Origin: Achromobacter dolens
GTDB taxonomy: Bacteria > Pseudomonadota > Gammaproteobacteria > Burkholderiales > Burkholderiaceae_B
DNA: 64,000 bases
NCBI RefSeq assembly: GCF_902859745.1
Contig: NZ_CADIJW010000010.1
Location: 62,001-126,000 of the forward strand
Reading direction: 5' to 3'
This document shows positions 29,862 through 42,366 of this stretch, piece by piece. Position numbers and translations under genes: made by a program. Positions within the stretch are counted from its first letter, which is position 1. Each line of letters begins with the position of its first letter. Under the pieces are notes generated by a model, which made no database searches, had not been told where the DNA came from, and saw only the letters and a list, made by a program, of their open reading frames with translations.

Positions 29862-30472
29862 TCATTGGGGACGCGCGGCGCCCAGCAACTGGGTATCGGC
29901 CACGTGCTCACGCAACTGGGCGCGCACCGCGTCCAGGGTGGCGGCGTCCTGCCCGCGTTTGGGAATGATCACGCCTTGCAGCGTCCCCAGGATGACATAC
30001 AGATGCTGCGGCGTTTCCTCGACCCGCCGCACGTCGCCCCAGTCGATGCGCCCCGAGGCGTCGGCAATGCTGTCCTCGATGCCGTCGGCGCCGAACACCA
30101 GTTGGTGGCGCCCCAGGAACAAGCCGTCGGGCCGCTTGGCCAGCATGCGGCGCGTGTTCATGCGCACCAGGCCCGGCAGCACGAACTCGTAGGCCAGCGC
30201 CAGCAGCGCCAGGATGCCCAGGCCGACCGCCAACCCCTCGAAGTACACCGGCAGCAGCAGGCCCCAGTTCGGGCCGTGCCCGTCCCAGGTCTGCCAGACC
30301 AGGTAGCCCAGCAGGACCACCACCATCAACACCGCGAAACGCAGGTGCGACAGGTAGCGGCGCCGGCGCAATTCGGGCCGCTTGTACACGTAGGCCGCAA
30401 ATTCGGCGTAGTCGTCGGCGGTCAGGTCGACCGCCATGGCGGCGGACGGCGGCGGGGACGAGGGCAACGACA

Positions 30473-30473
<1 letters not shown>
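29862..30473 (-). CDS. YcxB-like membrane protein between parE and parC
   Basis: A 203-aa protein with two adjacent membrane helices near residues 45-60 and 75-98 (LRFAVLMVVVLLGYLVW; GLAVGLGILALLALAYEFV). A cytoplasmic C-terminal domain of YcxB type follows (LVFGADGIEDSIADASGRIDWGDVRRVEET). The function of this family is unknown. Its ATG shares one base with the parE stop (TGATG), so translation is coupled to topoisomerase IV subunit B. The N-terminus is Pro/Ser-rich; Met13 is an alternative start. Confidence 0.8.
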
Positions 30474-32434
<1,961 letters not shown>

Positions 32435-32435
32435 G

Positions 32436-32458
32436 TTATCCCCAACATCTGTGGAAAA
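32436..32458. promoter_or_regulatory. Two near-consensus DnaA boxes at parE start
   Basis: TTATCCCCA (32436-32444) and the inverted TGTGGAAAA (32450-32458) each match the nine-base DnaA box at eight positions. They overlap the parE ribosome site, suggesting possible DnaA control, but could be chance. Confidence 0.3.
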
Positions 32459-32632
32459 AAACCGACATTTTACGGATAAGCCCAGATTCTGCGCGGCTCC
32501 GGGTGGGATGCGCACGACCTGACCAGCTCCGAATTCGGTAGGATGACGATAGAGACACAGCCAGCGGATCCCGGTTCAACGCCCCGGATCGCGATAACTG
32601 CGCCGCGATATCCTACACAAAAGCGGCGAATA

Positions 32633-32680
32633 CTGTTGTTATAAACAGTGGTATGCCTGTTGTTTTTGACAGTGGTATGC
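32633..32680. repeat. Tandem 24-bp repeat upstream of trxA
   Basis: Two adjacent units (32633-32656 and 32657-32680) agree at 21 of 24 bases. Each starts CTGTTGTT and ends ACAGTGGTATGC, and contains an internal CTGT/ACAG dyad. A TTGACA at 32666-32671 lies in unit 2. The repeat sits 81 bases before the trxA ATG in an otherwise gene-free 326-base gap (32435-32760). Confidence 0.75.
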
Positions 32681-32760
32681 TTTAATCCAATCCACAAACA
32701 AGAACAACGGCAAGGCGTCCCTCTTTTCGCCTTTTGCTGCCGAACCCGAGAATCACCATC

Positions 32761-33087
32761 ATGAGCGACCAAATCAAGAACGTCAGTGACGCGAGCTTCG
32801 ATGCCGATGTGTTGAAGTCCGGCCAGCCGGTGCTGGTGGACTACTGGGCTGCCTGGTGCGGCCCCTGCAAGATGATCGCCCCGATCCTGGAAGAAGTCGC
32901 CACCGAATACGCCGGTCGCCTGACGATCGCCAAGCTCAACGTGGACGAAAACCAGGGCACCGCCGCCAAGTACGGCATCCGTGGCATCCCCACCCTCATG
33001 CTCTTTAAAGACGGCCAGGCTGCCGCCACCAAGGTTGGCGCGCTGTCGAAGTCGCAACTCACCGCATTCCTGGACGGCGCGTTGTAA
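32761..33087 (+). CDS. trxA: Thioredoxin 1
   Basis: A 108-aa redox protein with the active site WCGPC at residues 32-36, conserved Asp27 before it and the cis-proline segment GIPTLMLF. It reduces disulfides of ribonucleotide reductase and many other proteins. The start is ATG 32761, supported by the [14 protein letters not shown] opening. Upstream lies a tandem 24-bp repeat; 117 bases downstream is rho on the same strand, the common trxA-rho order. Confidence 0.98.
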   Translation: MSDQIKNVSDASFDADVLKSGQPVLVDYWAAWCGPCKMIAPILEEVATEYAGRLTIAKLNVDENQGTAAKYGIRGIPTLMLFKDGQAAATKVGALSKSQLTAFLDGAL

Positions 33088-33204
33088 ACTGCGTGCTGTG
33101 AACGAAGGCGCCGCCCTGGGGGCGGCGCTGCTTCCATACCGCGCGAGCCCGTCCGTGGCGCGCCGCCAGAACCCTCCTTTACTTTTCCCCCAACACTCAC
33201 CGCG

Positions 33205-34464
33205 ATGCACCTCAACGAACTGAAGGCGCTGCATGTCTCGCAGCTGCTGGAAATGGCCGCTGGCCTGGAAATCGAGAACGCCAACCGCCTGCGCAAGCAG
33301 GAGCTGATGTTCGCCATCATGAAACGGCGCGCCAAGCAGGGCGAGCAGATCTTTGGCGACGGCGTGCTGGAAGTCCTGCCCGACGGCTTCGGTTTCCTGC
33401 GCTCGCCCGAGACCTCGTATCTGGCCAGCACGGACGACATCTACATCTCGCCGTCCCAGATCCGCCGCTTCAACCTGCACACCGGCGACTCGATCGAAGG
33501 CGAAGTGCGCACGCCCAAGGATGGCGAGCGCTATTTTGCGCTGGTCAAGGTGGACAAGGTCAACGGCGTGGCGCCCGAGGCGATCAAGCATCGCATCATG
33601 TTCGAGAACCTGACGCCGCTGCATCCGAACCAGCCGCTGCGCCTGGAACGCGACATCAAGAGCGAGGAAAACCTCACCGGCCGTATCCTCGACGTCTTCG
33701 CCCCCATCGGCAAGGGCCAGCGCGGCCTGATCGTCGCCAGCCCCAAGTCCGGCAAGACGGTGATGATGCAGCACATCGCGCACGCCATCACCACCAACTA
33801 TCCCGACGCGGTCATGATCGTCCTGCTGGTGGACGAGCGCCCCGAGGAAGTGACCGAAATGCAGCGCACCGTGCGCGGCGAAGTGGTCGCCTCGACCTTC
33901 GATGAGCCCGCCACCCGCCACGTGCAGGTCGCCGAAATGGTCATCGAAAAGGCCAAGCGCCTGGTCGAAATGAAGAAGGACGTGGTGATCCTGCTGGACT
34001 CGATCACCCGCCTGGCCCGCGCCTACAACACCGTGGTGCCGGCCTCCGGCAAGGTGCTGACCGGCGGTGTCGACGCCAACGCCCTGCAACGTCCCAAGCG
34101 CTTCTTCGGCGCCGCGCGCAACCTCGAGGAAGGCGGTTCGCTGACCATCCTGGGCACCGCGCTGATCGAGACCGGCAGCCGCATGGACGAAGTCATCTAC
34201 GAAGAATTCAAGGGCACCGGCAACTCCGAAGTGCACCTGGAACGCCGCCTGGCGGAAAAGCGCGTCTACCCGTCCATCAACCTGAACAAGTCGGGCACCC
34301 GCCGCGAAGAACTGCTGATCGCGCCGGACCTGCTGCAGAAGGTCTGGGTGCTGCGCAAGTTCATCCACGACATGGACGAAGTCCAGTCCATGGAATTCAT
34401 CCTGGACAAGATGCGCGCCACCAAGACCAATGCCGAATTCTTCGACATGATGAAGAAGAAGTAA
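33205..34464 (+). CDS. rho: Transcription termination factor Rho
   Basis: A 419-aa hexameric RNA helicase. The N-terminal RNA-binding domain contains [29 protein letters not shown]. The ATPase domain has Walker A PKSGKTVM near residue 179, the Walker B stretch [16 protein letters not shown], and the R-loop region. The length is standard, with no insertion domain. The gene lacks an obvious intrinsic terminator; two hairpins without T tracts follow. Confidence 0.99.
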   Translation: MHLNELKALHVSQLLEMAAGLEIENANRLRKQELMFAIMKRRAKQGEQIFGDGVLEVLPDGFGFLRSPETSYLASTDDIYISPSQIRRFNLHTGDSIEGEVRTPKDGERYFALVKVDKVNGVAPEAIKHRIMFENLTPLHPNQPLRLERDIKSEENLTGRILDVFAPIGKGQRGLIVASPKSGKTVMMQHIAHAITTNYPDAVMIVLLVDERPEEVTEMQRTVRGEVVASTFDEPATRHVQVAEMVIEKAKRLVEMKKDVVILLDSITRLARAYNTVVPASGKVLTGGVDANALQRPKRFFGAARNLEEGGSLTILGTALIETGSRMDEVIYEEFKGTGNSEVHLERRLAEKRVYPSINLNKSGTRREELLIAPDLLQKVWVLRKFIHDMDEVQSMEFILDKMRATKTNAEFFDMMKKK

Positions 34465-34502
34465 GCCGTCGCCGCCCGGCGCGCCGGGCGCACGCATCGA
34501 TC

Positions 34503-34567
34503 TGGCGAGGATTGCCCCACGGCGGTCCTCGCCAAATGCTTTCAGGGCCGGCGTTTCGAGCCGGCCC
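34503..34567 (+). other. Two hairpins downstream of rho
   Basis: A 9-bp stem (TGGCGAGGA/TCCTCGCCA, 34503-34534) and an 8-bp stem (GGGCCGGC/GCCGGCCC, 34545-34567) follow the rho stop by about 40 bases. Neither has a proper T tract. They may stabilise the 3' end after factor-dependent termination. The rest of 34465-34660 holds no gene. Confidence 0.45.
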
Positions 34568-34660
34568 GCATTGAATCCACGCAGGGGGCCCGTCGGCCCG
34601 CACACTATCCGCGGCGGCGCGCACGGCCGGTCCGCAACCGATCCGCCGCCCGGCCGTCGT

Positions 34661-35008
34661 TCAGCGCAACTTGGGATCGGGGAACGGCAGCTTGTCCTGG
34701 GACATGCTGGGCTGGGCCTTCCACGTCTTGCCCTGCCTGTAGAAGTCCATCTGGTTCTCGTTGACCGCGGCGCCCATCGTCACCGCCACCGTGCAGGCGA
34801 CCTGCCCCGGGTGGCTGGCCTGCTCGGCGGCCACGCAGGTGCCCAGCTTGACCTCGGACGGGCGCGACAGGCCGGTGCCCGCGAGCATGTCGACGATCGC
34901 ATCCGTCGCCTCCGGAATGGTGGGCAGGGCCAGGTTCTGGGCCTGGGCCCAGGCGGAAACACTCGTCAATGCGACGACGGTTGCCAGGCGGATGCGGGAC
35001 TTGGCGAT
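34661..35008 (-). CDS. Small secreted protein of unknown function, non-canonical start
   Basis: About 115 residues. The N-terminus AKSRIRLATVVALTSVSAWAQA is a convincing signal peptide cleaved before QNLALP. The mature part has two cysteines (GTCVAAEQ and QVACTVAV) and ends PFPDPKLR. No ATG, GTG or TTG lies in frame close upstream. A GGAG (35016-35019) sits seven bases before an in-frame ATC at 35008, which is the best start on spacing; ATT at 35038 is an alternative. I do not recognise a family. It follows the yhdP-like gene on the same strand by about 50 bases. Confidence 0.6.
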   Translation of the reverse strand: MAKSRIRLATVVALTSVSAWAQAQNLALPTIPEATDAIVDMLAGTGLSRPSEVKLGTCVAAEQASHPGQVACTVAVTMGAAVNENQMDFYRQGKTWKAQPSMSQDKLPFPDPKLR

Positions 35009-35061
35009 GCGAAGACTCCATCCGGTCTGTATCCCAATGTCAGGTGGCGGCGGCCGCCGGA

Positions 35062-38000
35062 TCAGTGCTCGATGAACTCTTCCAGGCTGCGCGGCTTGGG
35101 TGTCTGCTTGGGCGCCGGCTTGCCCGAGTCGTCGATCGGGTCGATCTTGGGATCGTCCCAACTGCCGGTCACGGCGTATTCCATGGTCATGGCGCGGGCC
35201 AGCGGCTGCTTGAGCAACCATTGCGTCACGAAGGCGCCCAGGCCGATCAGCGGGTTGACCGCCAGCGCCGTCACCATCGCCGCGCCGCTGGCGTCCAGGT
35301 TGGGAATCACCACCGCCTTCAGGTTCCAGCGCTCCTGCACGATATTGACGTCGCCCGCCAGCACGATGGCGGCGACCGGGCCGTTGATCTTGTAGCCCTC
35401 GGTCTTGAGCGCGCCGTCCGCCAGCTTGAGCTGTCCGCGCACGGTGTCGAACGGGAAACCGTCGCGCAGCAGGTTGGTCGGGTTGACGTCGAGCCGCGCC
35501 AGGCGCTGCAGCGATTGCAGCGACAGCAGCTCCAGCAGGCGCGCCGTGCGCGAATTGACGTGCATGAAGCGGCCCTTGTCCAGGGAGATCTCGGCATCGC
35601 CGATGACGTCGGCGATATCGTGGGTCCAGGGCAAGTTGCGCCACGTCACATTGGCCTTGACGGCGCCGGTGCCGCCCGACACCACGCGCTCGAAGCCGAT
35701 GCGGTCCATGAAGCTGCCTACGTTCTCGAACTTGGCAGTGGCATCCACCGTCAGGCCGCGGTCCGGCCCTTCGAGGCGCCAGGCGCCGGTGGCGTTCAAG
35801 GTGGCGGCGTCATTGGTGATCGACAGCTTGTCCAGGCGCCACTGGCGGCCACGTTCGAGGTTGGTGCCCAGCACCTGCAGCTCCCCCAGGTTCTTGCCGT
35901 ACAGGCGGAATTCCTTGGCCTGCAGGTCGATCGCCGGAATGTCCGACAGGTCGTTGCCCGAGGACAGCGCCGTGTCGGCCTCGTTGGCGTCGTCCGCGCC
36001 GCCCAGCGCCAGGTGCTTGAAGCGCGCGGTGATCTGGCCGGCGATGGCGCCGGAGGCTTCGCGCCACGACAGCGAGCCCGCCGCCTGGCGCGACTGGATA
36101 TCCACGCGCCATTGGGCCGGGGCCGGCCGGGTGGCGTACAGGGTCAGGTCGTTGAGCGTATAGCCGCTGGCGCGCAGCACGCCGGTGGCCAGGCTGATGC
36201 GCTCGGCCACGGGCAGCAGCGGCCGCGGCGCCGCGCGTCCCTTGACGGGTGGCGGGTCGAAACCGTCGGACACCTTCTCCCAGGCATCCATGTCCAGTTC
36301 CGGCAAGCTGGCGCTCAGGCTCAGGCCGCGCTCGGGCAGGCTGGCTGGACGGTTGATGCCGAGCGCGCCGCGCGCGAAGTACGACGGCGCGGCATCGGCC
36401 GGATCGCGCTCGAACAGCGCGTTGATGTTGTCGCCCAGGCTGGCGGTCAGCCAGCGCCGGCCCTTGGCGCCGCGGTCCTGCGCCGCGCCCCATTGCAATT
36501 TGAGCGGCCGCGCCAGCGGCGCCGCCTTGCCGACGGGCGCCGGCATGTCGATGGCCAGTCCGGTCAGGTCGGACTCCATCGACAGCTCCACCGAACCGCC
36601 GCGCTGGTAGCCGACCTTGCCCTTGTAGGCGGTCTTGCCCGAAAAGCGCCCCATCGACGGCGTATTGCTGATCTGCGTCAGTCCGGACCCGGCCAGCACG
36701 CCCTCGAAGCGCAGGGCATCCGTCGGCTGCGCCAAGCTGCCCGAGATCTTGACCGGGCCGCCCAGGAACTGCGCGCGGATTTCCTTGGTGCGCACGCCCT
36801 TTTCCGAAAACTCCAGGTCGCCGTGCATCTGGCTGAGCAGCGGCATTTCCGGCATGAAAGTGAAGGTGTTGTCGGCGAATTGGATCTTGCCTTCGACCTG
36901 GGTGTCGTCGGTGTTCATCAACGGCACTTTCAGCTTGAGCGGCATGCGCCAGTTGCCCGTGCCGCGCGCCTCGTCGAGCGCGCCGTCCAGCAACTGGCCC
37001 AGCGGCGAGCTGTCCGACAGCGCCAGGTAGGCCGGCACCGTCCCGCTGGTGTCGCCGCTGACCGTCAACTCGGCGTTGTGCTCCATGTCGGGAATGCTGG
37101 CGGTAACCGCCCCCAGCGTCACCGTCTGGCCCGGCCCGGTATGGGCCACCGCGCCGCCCGGACTGTCGAGCACCAGCCCGACCTTGTCGACTCGGAAGTT
37201 GCCCGACAGGTTCTCCAGCATCGGCCAGCCCTTGCGATGCGGCCGGGCCGGCGCGTAATCGACCTTGGCGCCGGTGTAGGCGCCGGCGATGACAAACTCT
37301 CCGGTGGAACCTGGAGCGCCGAAGGGGAATTCGTCCAGGTCGCCCTTGAGGGTGATGGCGGCCGACTCCATCTGGCCGGCCGGCAAGCCGGTCGCGAGCC
37401 ATTCGCGCGCGTCCGCATTGACCTCCAGCGGCAGGTAGCGGTGGATCGCATTCATGGCGCCACGCACCAGCGTGCCGCGCATGTCGACGCTGCCCGCGGC
37501 GCTCTTGCCTTCCTTGCGCCACTGGCCCCGCAAGCGGACGTCGAGATCGTCGTTGACGACCCGCAGCTGGCCCACCTCGACAAACCAGTCGCGCGCGTCG
37601 GCGCCTTTGACGTGGGCATCCAGCGCGATCTCGCTGGCGCCCAGCTCGGGCTGTTCGAAGATGCCGGGCAAGGCCACGCGCAATTGCTCGACGCGGCCGC
37701 TGACCGACAGGTCCGCCGCCCCCGCGCTGCGCGCCAGCGGCACCTGCTCGCTCTGAACGAAATCGCCCGGCGTGCCTTCGATGCGGAACTGCGCGTAGCC
37801 GGCCCGCGCCGCCGGGCCATCCGGCGCCGGCGCCCAATCGACGCCACGCGCCGCGACGTCGGTGGTCAGCTTGGTGAAGGCGCCATGATCCAACTGCAGC
37901 CAGGCGCGGGCGCTGACGCGCCCCTTGATGGCCGGCGGCGACATCCAGGGCGCCCAGGCCATCGGCTCGGCGTCATCCAGGGCAGCGTAGACCTGCCCGC

Positions 38001-38742
38001 TCCAGTTGGCCGGACTGGCGGCGCTGGCGCTGAACAGGCTGCGGTTGAACTCGCCGCGCAGGTCCACCCTGCGCGCCAGCGCCGGATCGGCATCGGCGCG
38101 CAGCACGAAACGGTGCGACAGGCTGCCGTTGCGCACCAGGAAATCGACATTGCTCAGGACCAGTTCAGGCGCCCGGCGCAGTTCGTCCTGCCAGCGGATG
38201 CGGGCGCCGCGCACCAGCAGTTCGCGCTGCGTGGTCAGCCAGCGCAGCGCCGGATGATCCAGGTCCGAGCGGTGATCGCTGGCATTCAGGTCGATGCCCT
38301 GCCCCGCCACCCACAGGCGGTTGTCGGCATCGCGGCGCAGGGTCAGTTCGGGTTGTTCCAGGCGTAGCCGCACCAACTTTGGTGACAGCGTCAGCAGGCT
38401 GCGCCAGGCCAGCACCGCCGACACCGAAGGCAGCGTCAGCACCGGCGCGGCCTGGTCGTCGTAGACCTGGACCGAGGAAAGATCCAGGCGCGGATTGAGC
38501 CCTTGCCAGTCCGCCTGGATGCCGCCGATCGTGACGCGGGCGCCCAACGCCTGGCTGGCGTAGGCTTCGATCTGGGGACGCCACTGGTCCACGCGCGGCA
38601 AGACCCAATAGCGCACGCCCAGGAGCCCGATGGCCACGACGCCGTACACGGTCAGCGCCGCCCAGAACAGGCAGCAGAGCACTTTTTTTGAAACAGACAC
38701 GGATCGGTGGGCAGGAGAATAGTCTTGCGGTATCGTCCCCAC
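35062..38742 (-). CDS. yhdP: Large AsmA-like envelope protein (YhdP family, TIGR02099)
   Basis: A 1226-aa protein with one N-terminal membrane anchor (about residues 22-46; LCCLFWAALTVYGVVAIGLLGVRYWVL) and a very long periplasmic beta-rich domain. A YhdP C-terminal region ends with a Pro/Lys-rich tail. YhdP and other AsmA-like proteins are thought to bridge the periplasm and carry phospholipids to the outer membrane. The GTG at 38742 is used; GTG at codon 17 (38694) is possible. It is divergent from glnE with only 40 bases between starts. Confidence 0.9.
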   Translation of the reverse strand: MGTIPQDYSPAHRSVSVSKKVLCCLFWAALTVYGVVAIGLLGVRYWVLPRVDQWRPQIEAYASQALGARVTIGGIQADWQGLNPRLDLSSVQVYDDQAAPVLTLPSVSAVLAWRSLLTLSPKLVRLRLEQPELTLRRDADNRLWVAGQGIDLNASDHRSDLDHPALRWLTTQRELLVRGARIRWQDELRRAPELVLSNVDFLVRNGSLSHRFVLRADADPALARRVDLRGEFNRSLFSASAASPANWSGQVYAALDDAEPMAWAPWMSPPAIKGRVSARAWLQLDHGAFTKLTTDVAARGVDWAPAPDGPAARAGYAQFRIEGTPGDFVQSEQVPLARSAGAADLSVSGRVEQLRVALPGIFEQPELGASEIALDAHVKGADARDWFVEVGQLRVVNDDLDVRLRGQWRKEGKSAAGSVDMRGTLVRGAMNAIHRYLPLEVNADAREWLATGLPAGQMESAAITLKGDLDEFPFGAPGSTGEFVIAGAYTGAKVDYAPARPHRKGWPMLENLSGNFRVDKVGLVLDSPGGAVAHTGPGQTVTLGAVTASIPDMEHNAELTVSGDTSGTVPAYLALSDSSPLGQLLDGALDEARGTGNWRMPLKLKVPLMNTDDTQVEGKIQFADNTFTFMPEMPLLSQMHGDLEFSEKGVRTKEIRAQFLGGPVKISGSLAQPTDALRFEGVLAGSGLTQISNTPSMGRFSGKTAYKGKVGYQRGGSVELSMESDLTGLAIDMPAPVGKAAPLARPLKLQWGAAQDRGAKGRRWLTASLGDNINALFERDPADAAPSYFARGALGINRPASLPERGLSLSASLPELDMDAWEKVSDGFDPPPVKGRAAPRPLLPVAERISLATGVLRASGYTLNDLTLYATRPAPAQWRVDIQSRQAAGSLSWREASGAIAGQITARFKHLALGGADDANEADTALSSGNDLSDIPAIDLQAKEFRLYGKNLGELQVLGTNLERGRQWRLDKLSITNDAATLNATGAWRLEGPDRGLTVDATAKFENVGSFMDRIGFERVVSGGTGAVKANVTWRNLPWTHDIADVIGDAEISLDKGRFMHVNSRTARLLELLSLQSLQRLARLDVNPTNLLRDGFPFDTVRGQLKLADGALKTEGYKINGPVAAIVLAGDVNIVQERWNLKAVVIPNLDASGAAMVTALAVNPLIGLGAFVTQWLLKQPLARAMTMEYAVTGSWDDPKIDPIDDSGKPAPKQTPKPRSLEEFIEH

Positions 38743-38782
38743 TTATACCTGAAACGCGTCCATTCGTCTCCGTCCGATCGCC

Positions 38783-41548
38783 ATGTCCATGCCCGCCCTG
38801 TTTGCCCCCGCCCTCGCCTGGTCCGGCCATCTGCGCCGCCGTCTCGACGCCCATCCGGATCTGGCCGCCTGGCTGGCCGAAGCGGTGCAACAGCCGGTCA
38901 CAGCCGAGCGGCTGGCGCAATGGCAGGCGGAGCTCGCCGGCCCCGGCGCGCCCGACGTCCTGCCAGTGGATCTGTGCCGCCAGGTGCTGCGCAAATTGCG
39001 CGAACGCGTCTTCAGCACCCTGATCGTGCGCGACCTGTCCGGCCAGGCGCCCCTGGAAGAAGTGGTGGGCGCGATGACGGCGCTGGCCGACGCGGCGGTG
39101 GCCGCCGCCTACCGCAGCGTGGCCGCCGACCTGGCCGCGGTGCACGGCGTGCCGCGCGATCCGGCCACCGGCCTGCCGCAGGAAATGCTGATCGTCGGCA
39201 TGGGCAAACTGGGCGGCGGTGAATTGAATGTCTCGTCCGATATCGACCTGATCATGCTGTACGGCGAGGAGGGCGACACCGACGGCCCGCGCCGCATCAG
39301 CCACCACGAGTTCTATGGCCGCCTGACGCGGCGCATGATGCCGGTGCTGTCCGAAGTCGACGCCCACGGCCAGGTCTTCCGCACCGACCTGCGCCTGCGC
39401 CCGGACGGCGACGCCGGCCCGCTGGCCTGGAGCCTGGACGCGTTGGAACACTACCTGATCGGCCAGGGCCGTGAATGGGAGCGCTACGCCTGGCTCAAGG
39501 CCCGCCTGATGCCGGCCCAGGCCTTCGAGGGCAGCGACAGCGCGGCCCAGGCCCGCCAACTGGAAAGCCTGCGCGTGCCGTTCGTCTATCGCAAGTATTT
39601 CGATTTCGACGCGCTGGCCGCGCTGCGCGCGCTGCGCGAGCGCATCCGCCAGGACTGGCAGCGCCGCGCCTCGGCCCGCAACGGCATTGACAGCGCCAAC
39701 AACATCAAGCTGGGCGACGGCGGCATCCGCGAAATCGAGTTCGTGGTGCAACTGGCGCAATTGATCCGCGGCGGCCGCATGCCGGCGCTGCAGCAGCGCG
39801 GGCTGCTGGCGGCGCTGCACGCCGAACAGGTCGCCGGGCTGGTGCCCGAGGACGACGCGCGCCGCCTGGAGGAGGCCTACCGCTTCCTGCGCCGCACCGA
39901 ACACGCGCTGCAATACCGCGAGGATGAGCAGACCCACCTGCTGCCGGGCGACCCTGGCCAGCGCGCCGCGCTGGCCGCCGCGCTGGGGCTGAGCCCGCAG
40001 GATTTCGAAAGCACGCTGGCCGCGCACCGCCAATTCGTCTCGCGTACCTTCCGCAACGTGTTCCGCATGGTGGGCATGGACAAGGAGGACACCGCCGATG
40101 CCGGCGCCGACACGCCCGCCGACGAACCCGACGAGGAATGCGCCCTGGCCGAGCAGATCCGCCAGGCCTTCGGCGAGCAGGCCGACGACCTGTTGCGACG
40201 CGCCGAAACGCTGCTGGGCAGCCACCGCGTGCGCAGCCTGCCCGAGAGCAGCCGGCGCCGCCTGGAAACGCTGCTGCCGGCCGCGCTGCGCGCCGCGCGC
40301 CAGACCAGCGCGCCGCTGGACGCCGCGGTGCGCCTGTTCGACCTGATCGAGAAGATCGCCCAGCGCAGCGCCTACCTGGCCCTGCTGGCCGAATATCCGG
40401 ACACCCTGGCGCGGGTCGCGCGCATGGTCGCGGCCAGCCCCTGGGCGGCCCAGTACCTGACGCAGCACCCGCTGCTGCTGGACAGCCTGATCGACTGGCG
40501 CACGCTGTTCGAGCCGCTCGACTTCGCCCAGATCGCACGCCAGTTGTCCGCCGACCTCGACGCCTGCCGCCTGCCCGATGGCGACCCGGACATCGAGCGC
40601 CAGATGAACCTGATGCGCGACGTGCAGCGCCAGGCCAGCTTCCAGTTGCTGGCGCAGGACCTGGAAGGCGAGCTGACCGTTGAAAAGCTCGCCGACCAAC
40701 TGTCGGCGCTGGCCGACCTGCTGCTGACGGAAACCATCCGCCGCACCTGGCCGCTGGTGAACAAGATCGCAGGCGCCACGCCGCGCTTCGCCGTCATCGC
40801 CTACGGCAAGCTGGGCGGCAAGGAACTGGGCTACGCCTCGGACCTGGACCTGGTGTTCCTGTATGACGATCCGCGCGAGGATGCCGCCGAGGTCTACGCC
40901 AAGCTGGGCCGCCGCATGACCTCGTGGCTGTCCACGATGACCTCGTCGGGCCGCCTGTACGAGGTCGACCTGCGCCTGCGCCCGGACGGCGACGCCGGCC
41001 TGCTGGCGGTGTCAGTCGAGGCCTTCGAGCAGTACCAGCAGAAGCACGCCTGGGCCTGGGAACACCAGGCCCTGACGCGTGCCCGTTACGCGTCCGGCGA
41101 CGCCGGGGTCGGCCAGCGCTTCGAGCAGATCCGCGAGGCCATACTGGTGATGCCGCGCGACACGGCCAAGCTGCGCCAGGAAGTGCTGGCAATGCGTGAG
41201 AAGATCAACGCCGGGCATCCCAACAGCACCGACAGGTTCGACCTGAAGCACGACGCCGGCGGCATGGTCGACGTCGAATTCGTGACCCAGTACCTGGTGC
41301 TGTGCCACGCGGGCACCCATCCCCTGCTGGTGCGCAACCTGGGCAACATCACCCTGCTGCGCCTGGCCGGCGAGGCCGGGCTGATCGATCCGGCGCTGGC
41401 CGCCCGGGCCGGCGACGCCTACCGCACGCTGCGGCGCGTGCAGCACCAGTTGCGCATGCAGGGCGTGGAGAAAGCCCGCGTGGCGCCCGACCAGTTGCAG
41501 GCCGAACGCGCCGCGGTGCGCGAGCTATGGGACGCGGTGCTGGGGTAA
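38783..41548 (+). CDS. glnE: Bifunctional glutamine synthetase adenylyltransferase/deadenylase
   Basis: A 921-aa enzyme that switches glutamine synthetase activity by adding or removing AMP under PII control. There are two nucleotidyltransferase domains: an N-terminal one with [19 protein letters not shown] near residues 139-157 and a C-terminal one with [18 protein letters not shown] near residues 672-690. Each is followed by a GlnD_UR_UTase-type helical domain ([12 protein letters not shown] repeated). The length is typical. It runs divergently from yhdP. Confidence 0.98.
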   Translation: MSMPALFAPALAWSGHLRRRLDAHPDLAAWLAEAVQQPVTAERLAQWQAELAGPGAPDVLPVDLCRQVLRKLRERVFSTLIVRDLSGQAPLEEVVGAMTALADAAVAAAYRSVAADLAAVHGVPRDPATGLPQEMLIVGMGKLGGGELNVSSDIDLIMLYGEEGDTDGPRRISHHEFYGRLTRRMMPVLSEVDAHGQVFRTDLRLRPDGDAGPLAWSLDALEHYLIGQGREWERYAWLKARLMPAQAFEGSDSAAQARQLESLRVPFVYRKYFDFDALAALRALRERIRQDWQRRASARNGIDSANNIKLGDGGIREIEFVVQLAQLIRGGRMPALQQRGLLAALHAEQVAGLVPEDDARRLEEAYRFLRRTEHALQYREDEQTHLLPGDPGQRAALAAALGLSPQDFESTLAAHRQFVSRTFRNVFRMVGMDKEDTADAGADTPADEPDEECALAEQIRQAFGEQADDLLRRAETLLGSHRVRSLPESSRRRLETLLPAALRAARQTSAPLDAAVRLFDLIEKIAQRSAYLALLAEYPDTLARVARMVAASPWAAQYLTQHPLLLDSLIDWRTLFEPLDFAQIARQLSADLDACRLPDGDPDIERQMNLMRDVQRQASFQLLAQDLEGELTVEKLADQLSALADLLLTETIRRTWPLVNKIAGATPRFAVIAYGKLGGKELGYASDLDLVFLYDDPREDAAEVYAKLGRRMTSWLSTMTSSGRLYEVDLRLRPDGDAGLLAVSVEAFEQYQQKHAWAWEHQALTRARYASGDAGVGQRFEQIREAILVMPRDTAKLRQEVLAMREKINAGHPNSTDRFDLKHDAGGMVDVEFVTQYLVLCHAGTHPLLVRNLGNITLLRLAGEAGLIDPALAARAGDAYRTLRRVQHQLRMQGVEKARVAPDQLQAERAAVRELWDAVLG

Positions 41549-41608
41549 GCCGCGGCAAGGGCTTGCTGGCGGCGCGGGCCGCCGCCCCAAGGCCAAGGCG
41601 GCAACTCA

Positions 41609-41631
41609 GCGTAAAATAAGGACTTTTACGC
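41609..41631. promoter_or_regulatory. Palindrome before queH
   Basis: An 8-bp perfect dyad GCGTAAAA-N7-TTTTACGC lies 21 bases before the queH ATG, in a GC-rich gap. It could be a hairpin in the leader or a protein site; a preQ1 riboswitch is not supported. Confidence 0.45.
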
Positions 41632-41651
41632 CTTACCGCCTGCTTTCAATC

Positions 41652-42326
41652 ATGTCCGAATTCGTGCGCCCCAAACTCGACCTGCCCGCCGGCCGCCGCA
41701 AGGTGCTGATGCACTCGTGCTGCGCGCCCTGTTCCGGCGAGGTCATGGAAGCCATGACGGCTTCCGGCATCGACTACTCGATCTACTTCTACAACCCGAA
41801 CATCCATCCGGTCAAGGAGTACGAGATCCGCAAGCAGGAGAATATCCGCTTCGCCGAGCAGCACGGCATCGAGTTCATCGACGCCGACTACGACATGGAC
41901 AACTGGTTCGAGCGCGTCAAGGGCATGGAAAACGCCCCCGAGCGCGGCGAGCGCTGCACCGCCTGCTTCGACATGCGCTTCGAGCGCACCGCGCTGTACG
42001 CCCACGAGCATGGCTTTGACACCATCACCAGCTCGCTCGGCATCTCGCGCTGGAAGGACATGAACCAGATCAACGGCTGCGGCGAACGCGCGGCCGCGCG
42101 CTACGACGACCTGATCTACTGGACCTACAACTGGCGCAAGGGCGGCGGCTCGTCGCGCATGATCGAGATCAGCAAGCGCGAGAACTTCTACCAGCAGGAA
42201 TACTGCGGCTGCGTCTATTCGCTGCGCGACACCAATCGCCACCGCCGTGCGCAGGGGCGCGAGCGCATCCACATCGGCGTGAAGTTCTACGGCAAGGAAG
42301 ACCTCATCAACGAGGAAAACCTCTGA
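41652..42326 (+). CDS. queH: Epoxyqueuosine reductase QueH
   Basis: A 224-aa enzyme that reduces epoxyqueuosine to queuosine in tRNA anticodons, the non-orthologous replacement of QueG. The family cysteines are all visible: HSCCAPCSG (Cys23, 24 and 27), CTACFDMR and YCGCVYS, which hold a 4Fe-4S cluster and another metal. The DUF208 segment [16 protein letters not shown] is also present. It converges on an AraC regulator gene with 40 bases between. Confidence 0.96.
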   Translation: MSEFVRPKLDLPAGRRKVLMHSCCAPCSGEVMEAMTASGIDYSIYFYNPNIHPVKEYEIRKQENIRFAEQHGIEFIDADYDMDNWFERVKGMENAPERGERCTACFDMRFERTALYAHEHGFDTITSSLGISRWKDMNQINGCGERAAARYDDLIYWTYNWRKGGGSSRMIEISKRENFYQQEYCGCVYSLRDTNRHRRAQGRERIHIGVKFYGKEDLINEENL

Positions 42327-42366
42327 TCACGCCGGGTCGTCCCGCCCGCGGGCGGTAGCTCCCGCA

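Noticed and set aside
32470-34605. Minus-strand open frame across trxA and rho
   Set aside because: trxA and rho are complete and conserved on the plus strand, so this frame is a shadow.
34969-38367. Open frame of over 1100 codons antisense to the yhdP-like gene
   Set aside because: Same high-GC effect; low-complexity translation and no ribosome site. The minus-strand AsmA-like gene explains the region.
41609-41651. preQ1 riboswitch before queH
   Set aside because: No conserved preQ1 aptamer core or pseudoknot tail is seen; only a simple palindrome.
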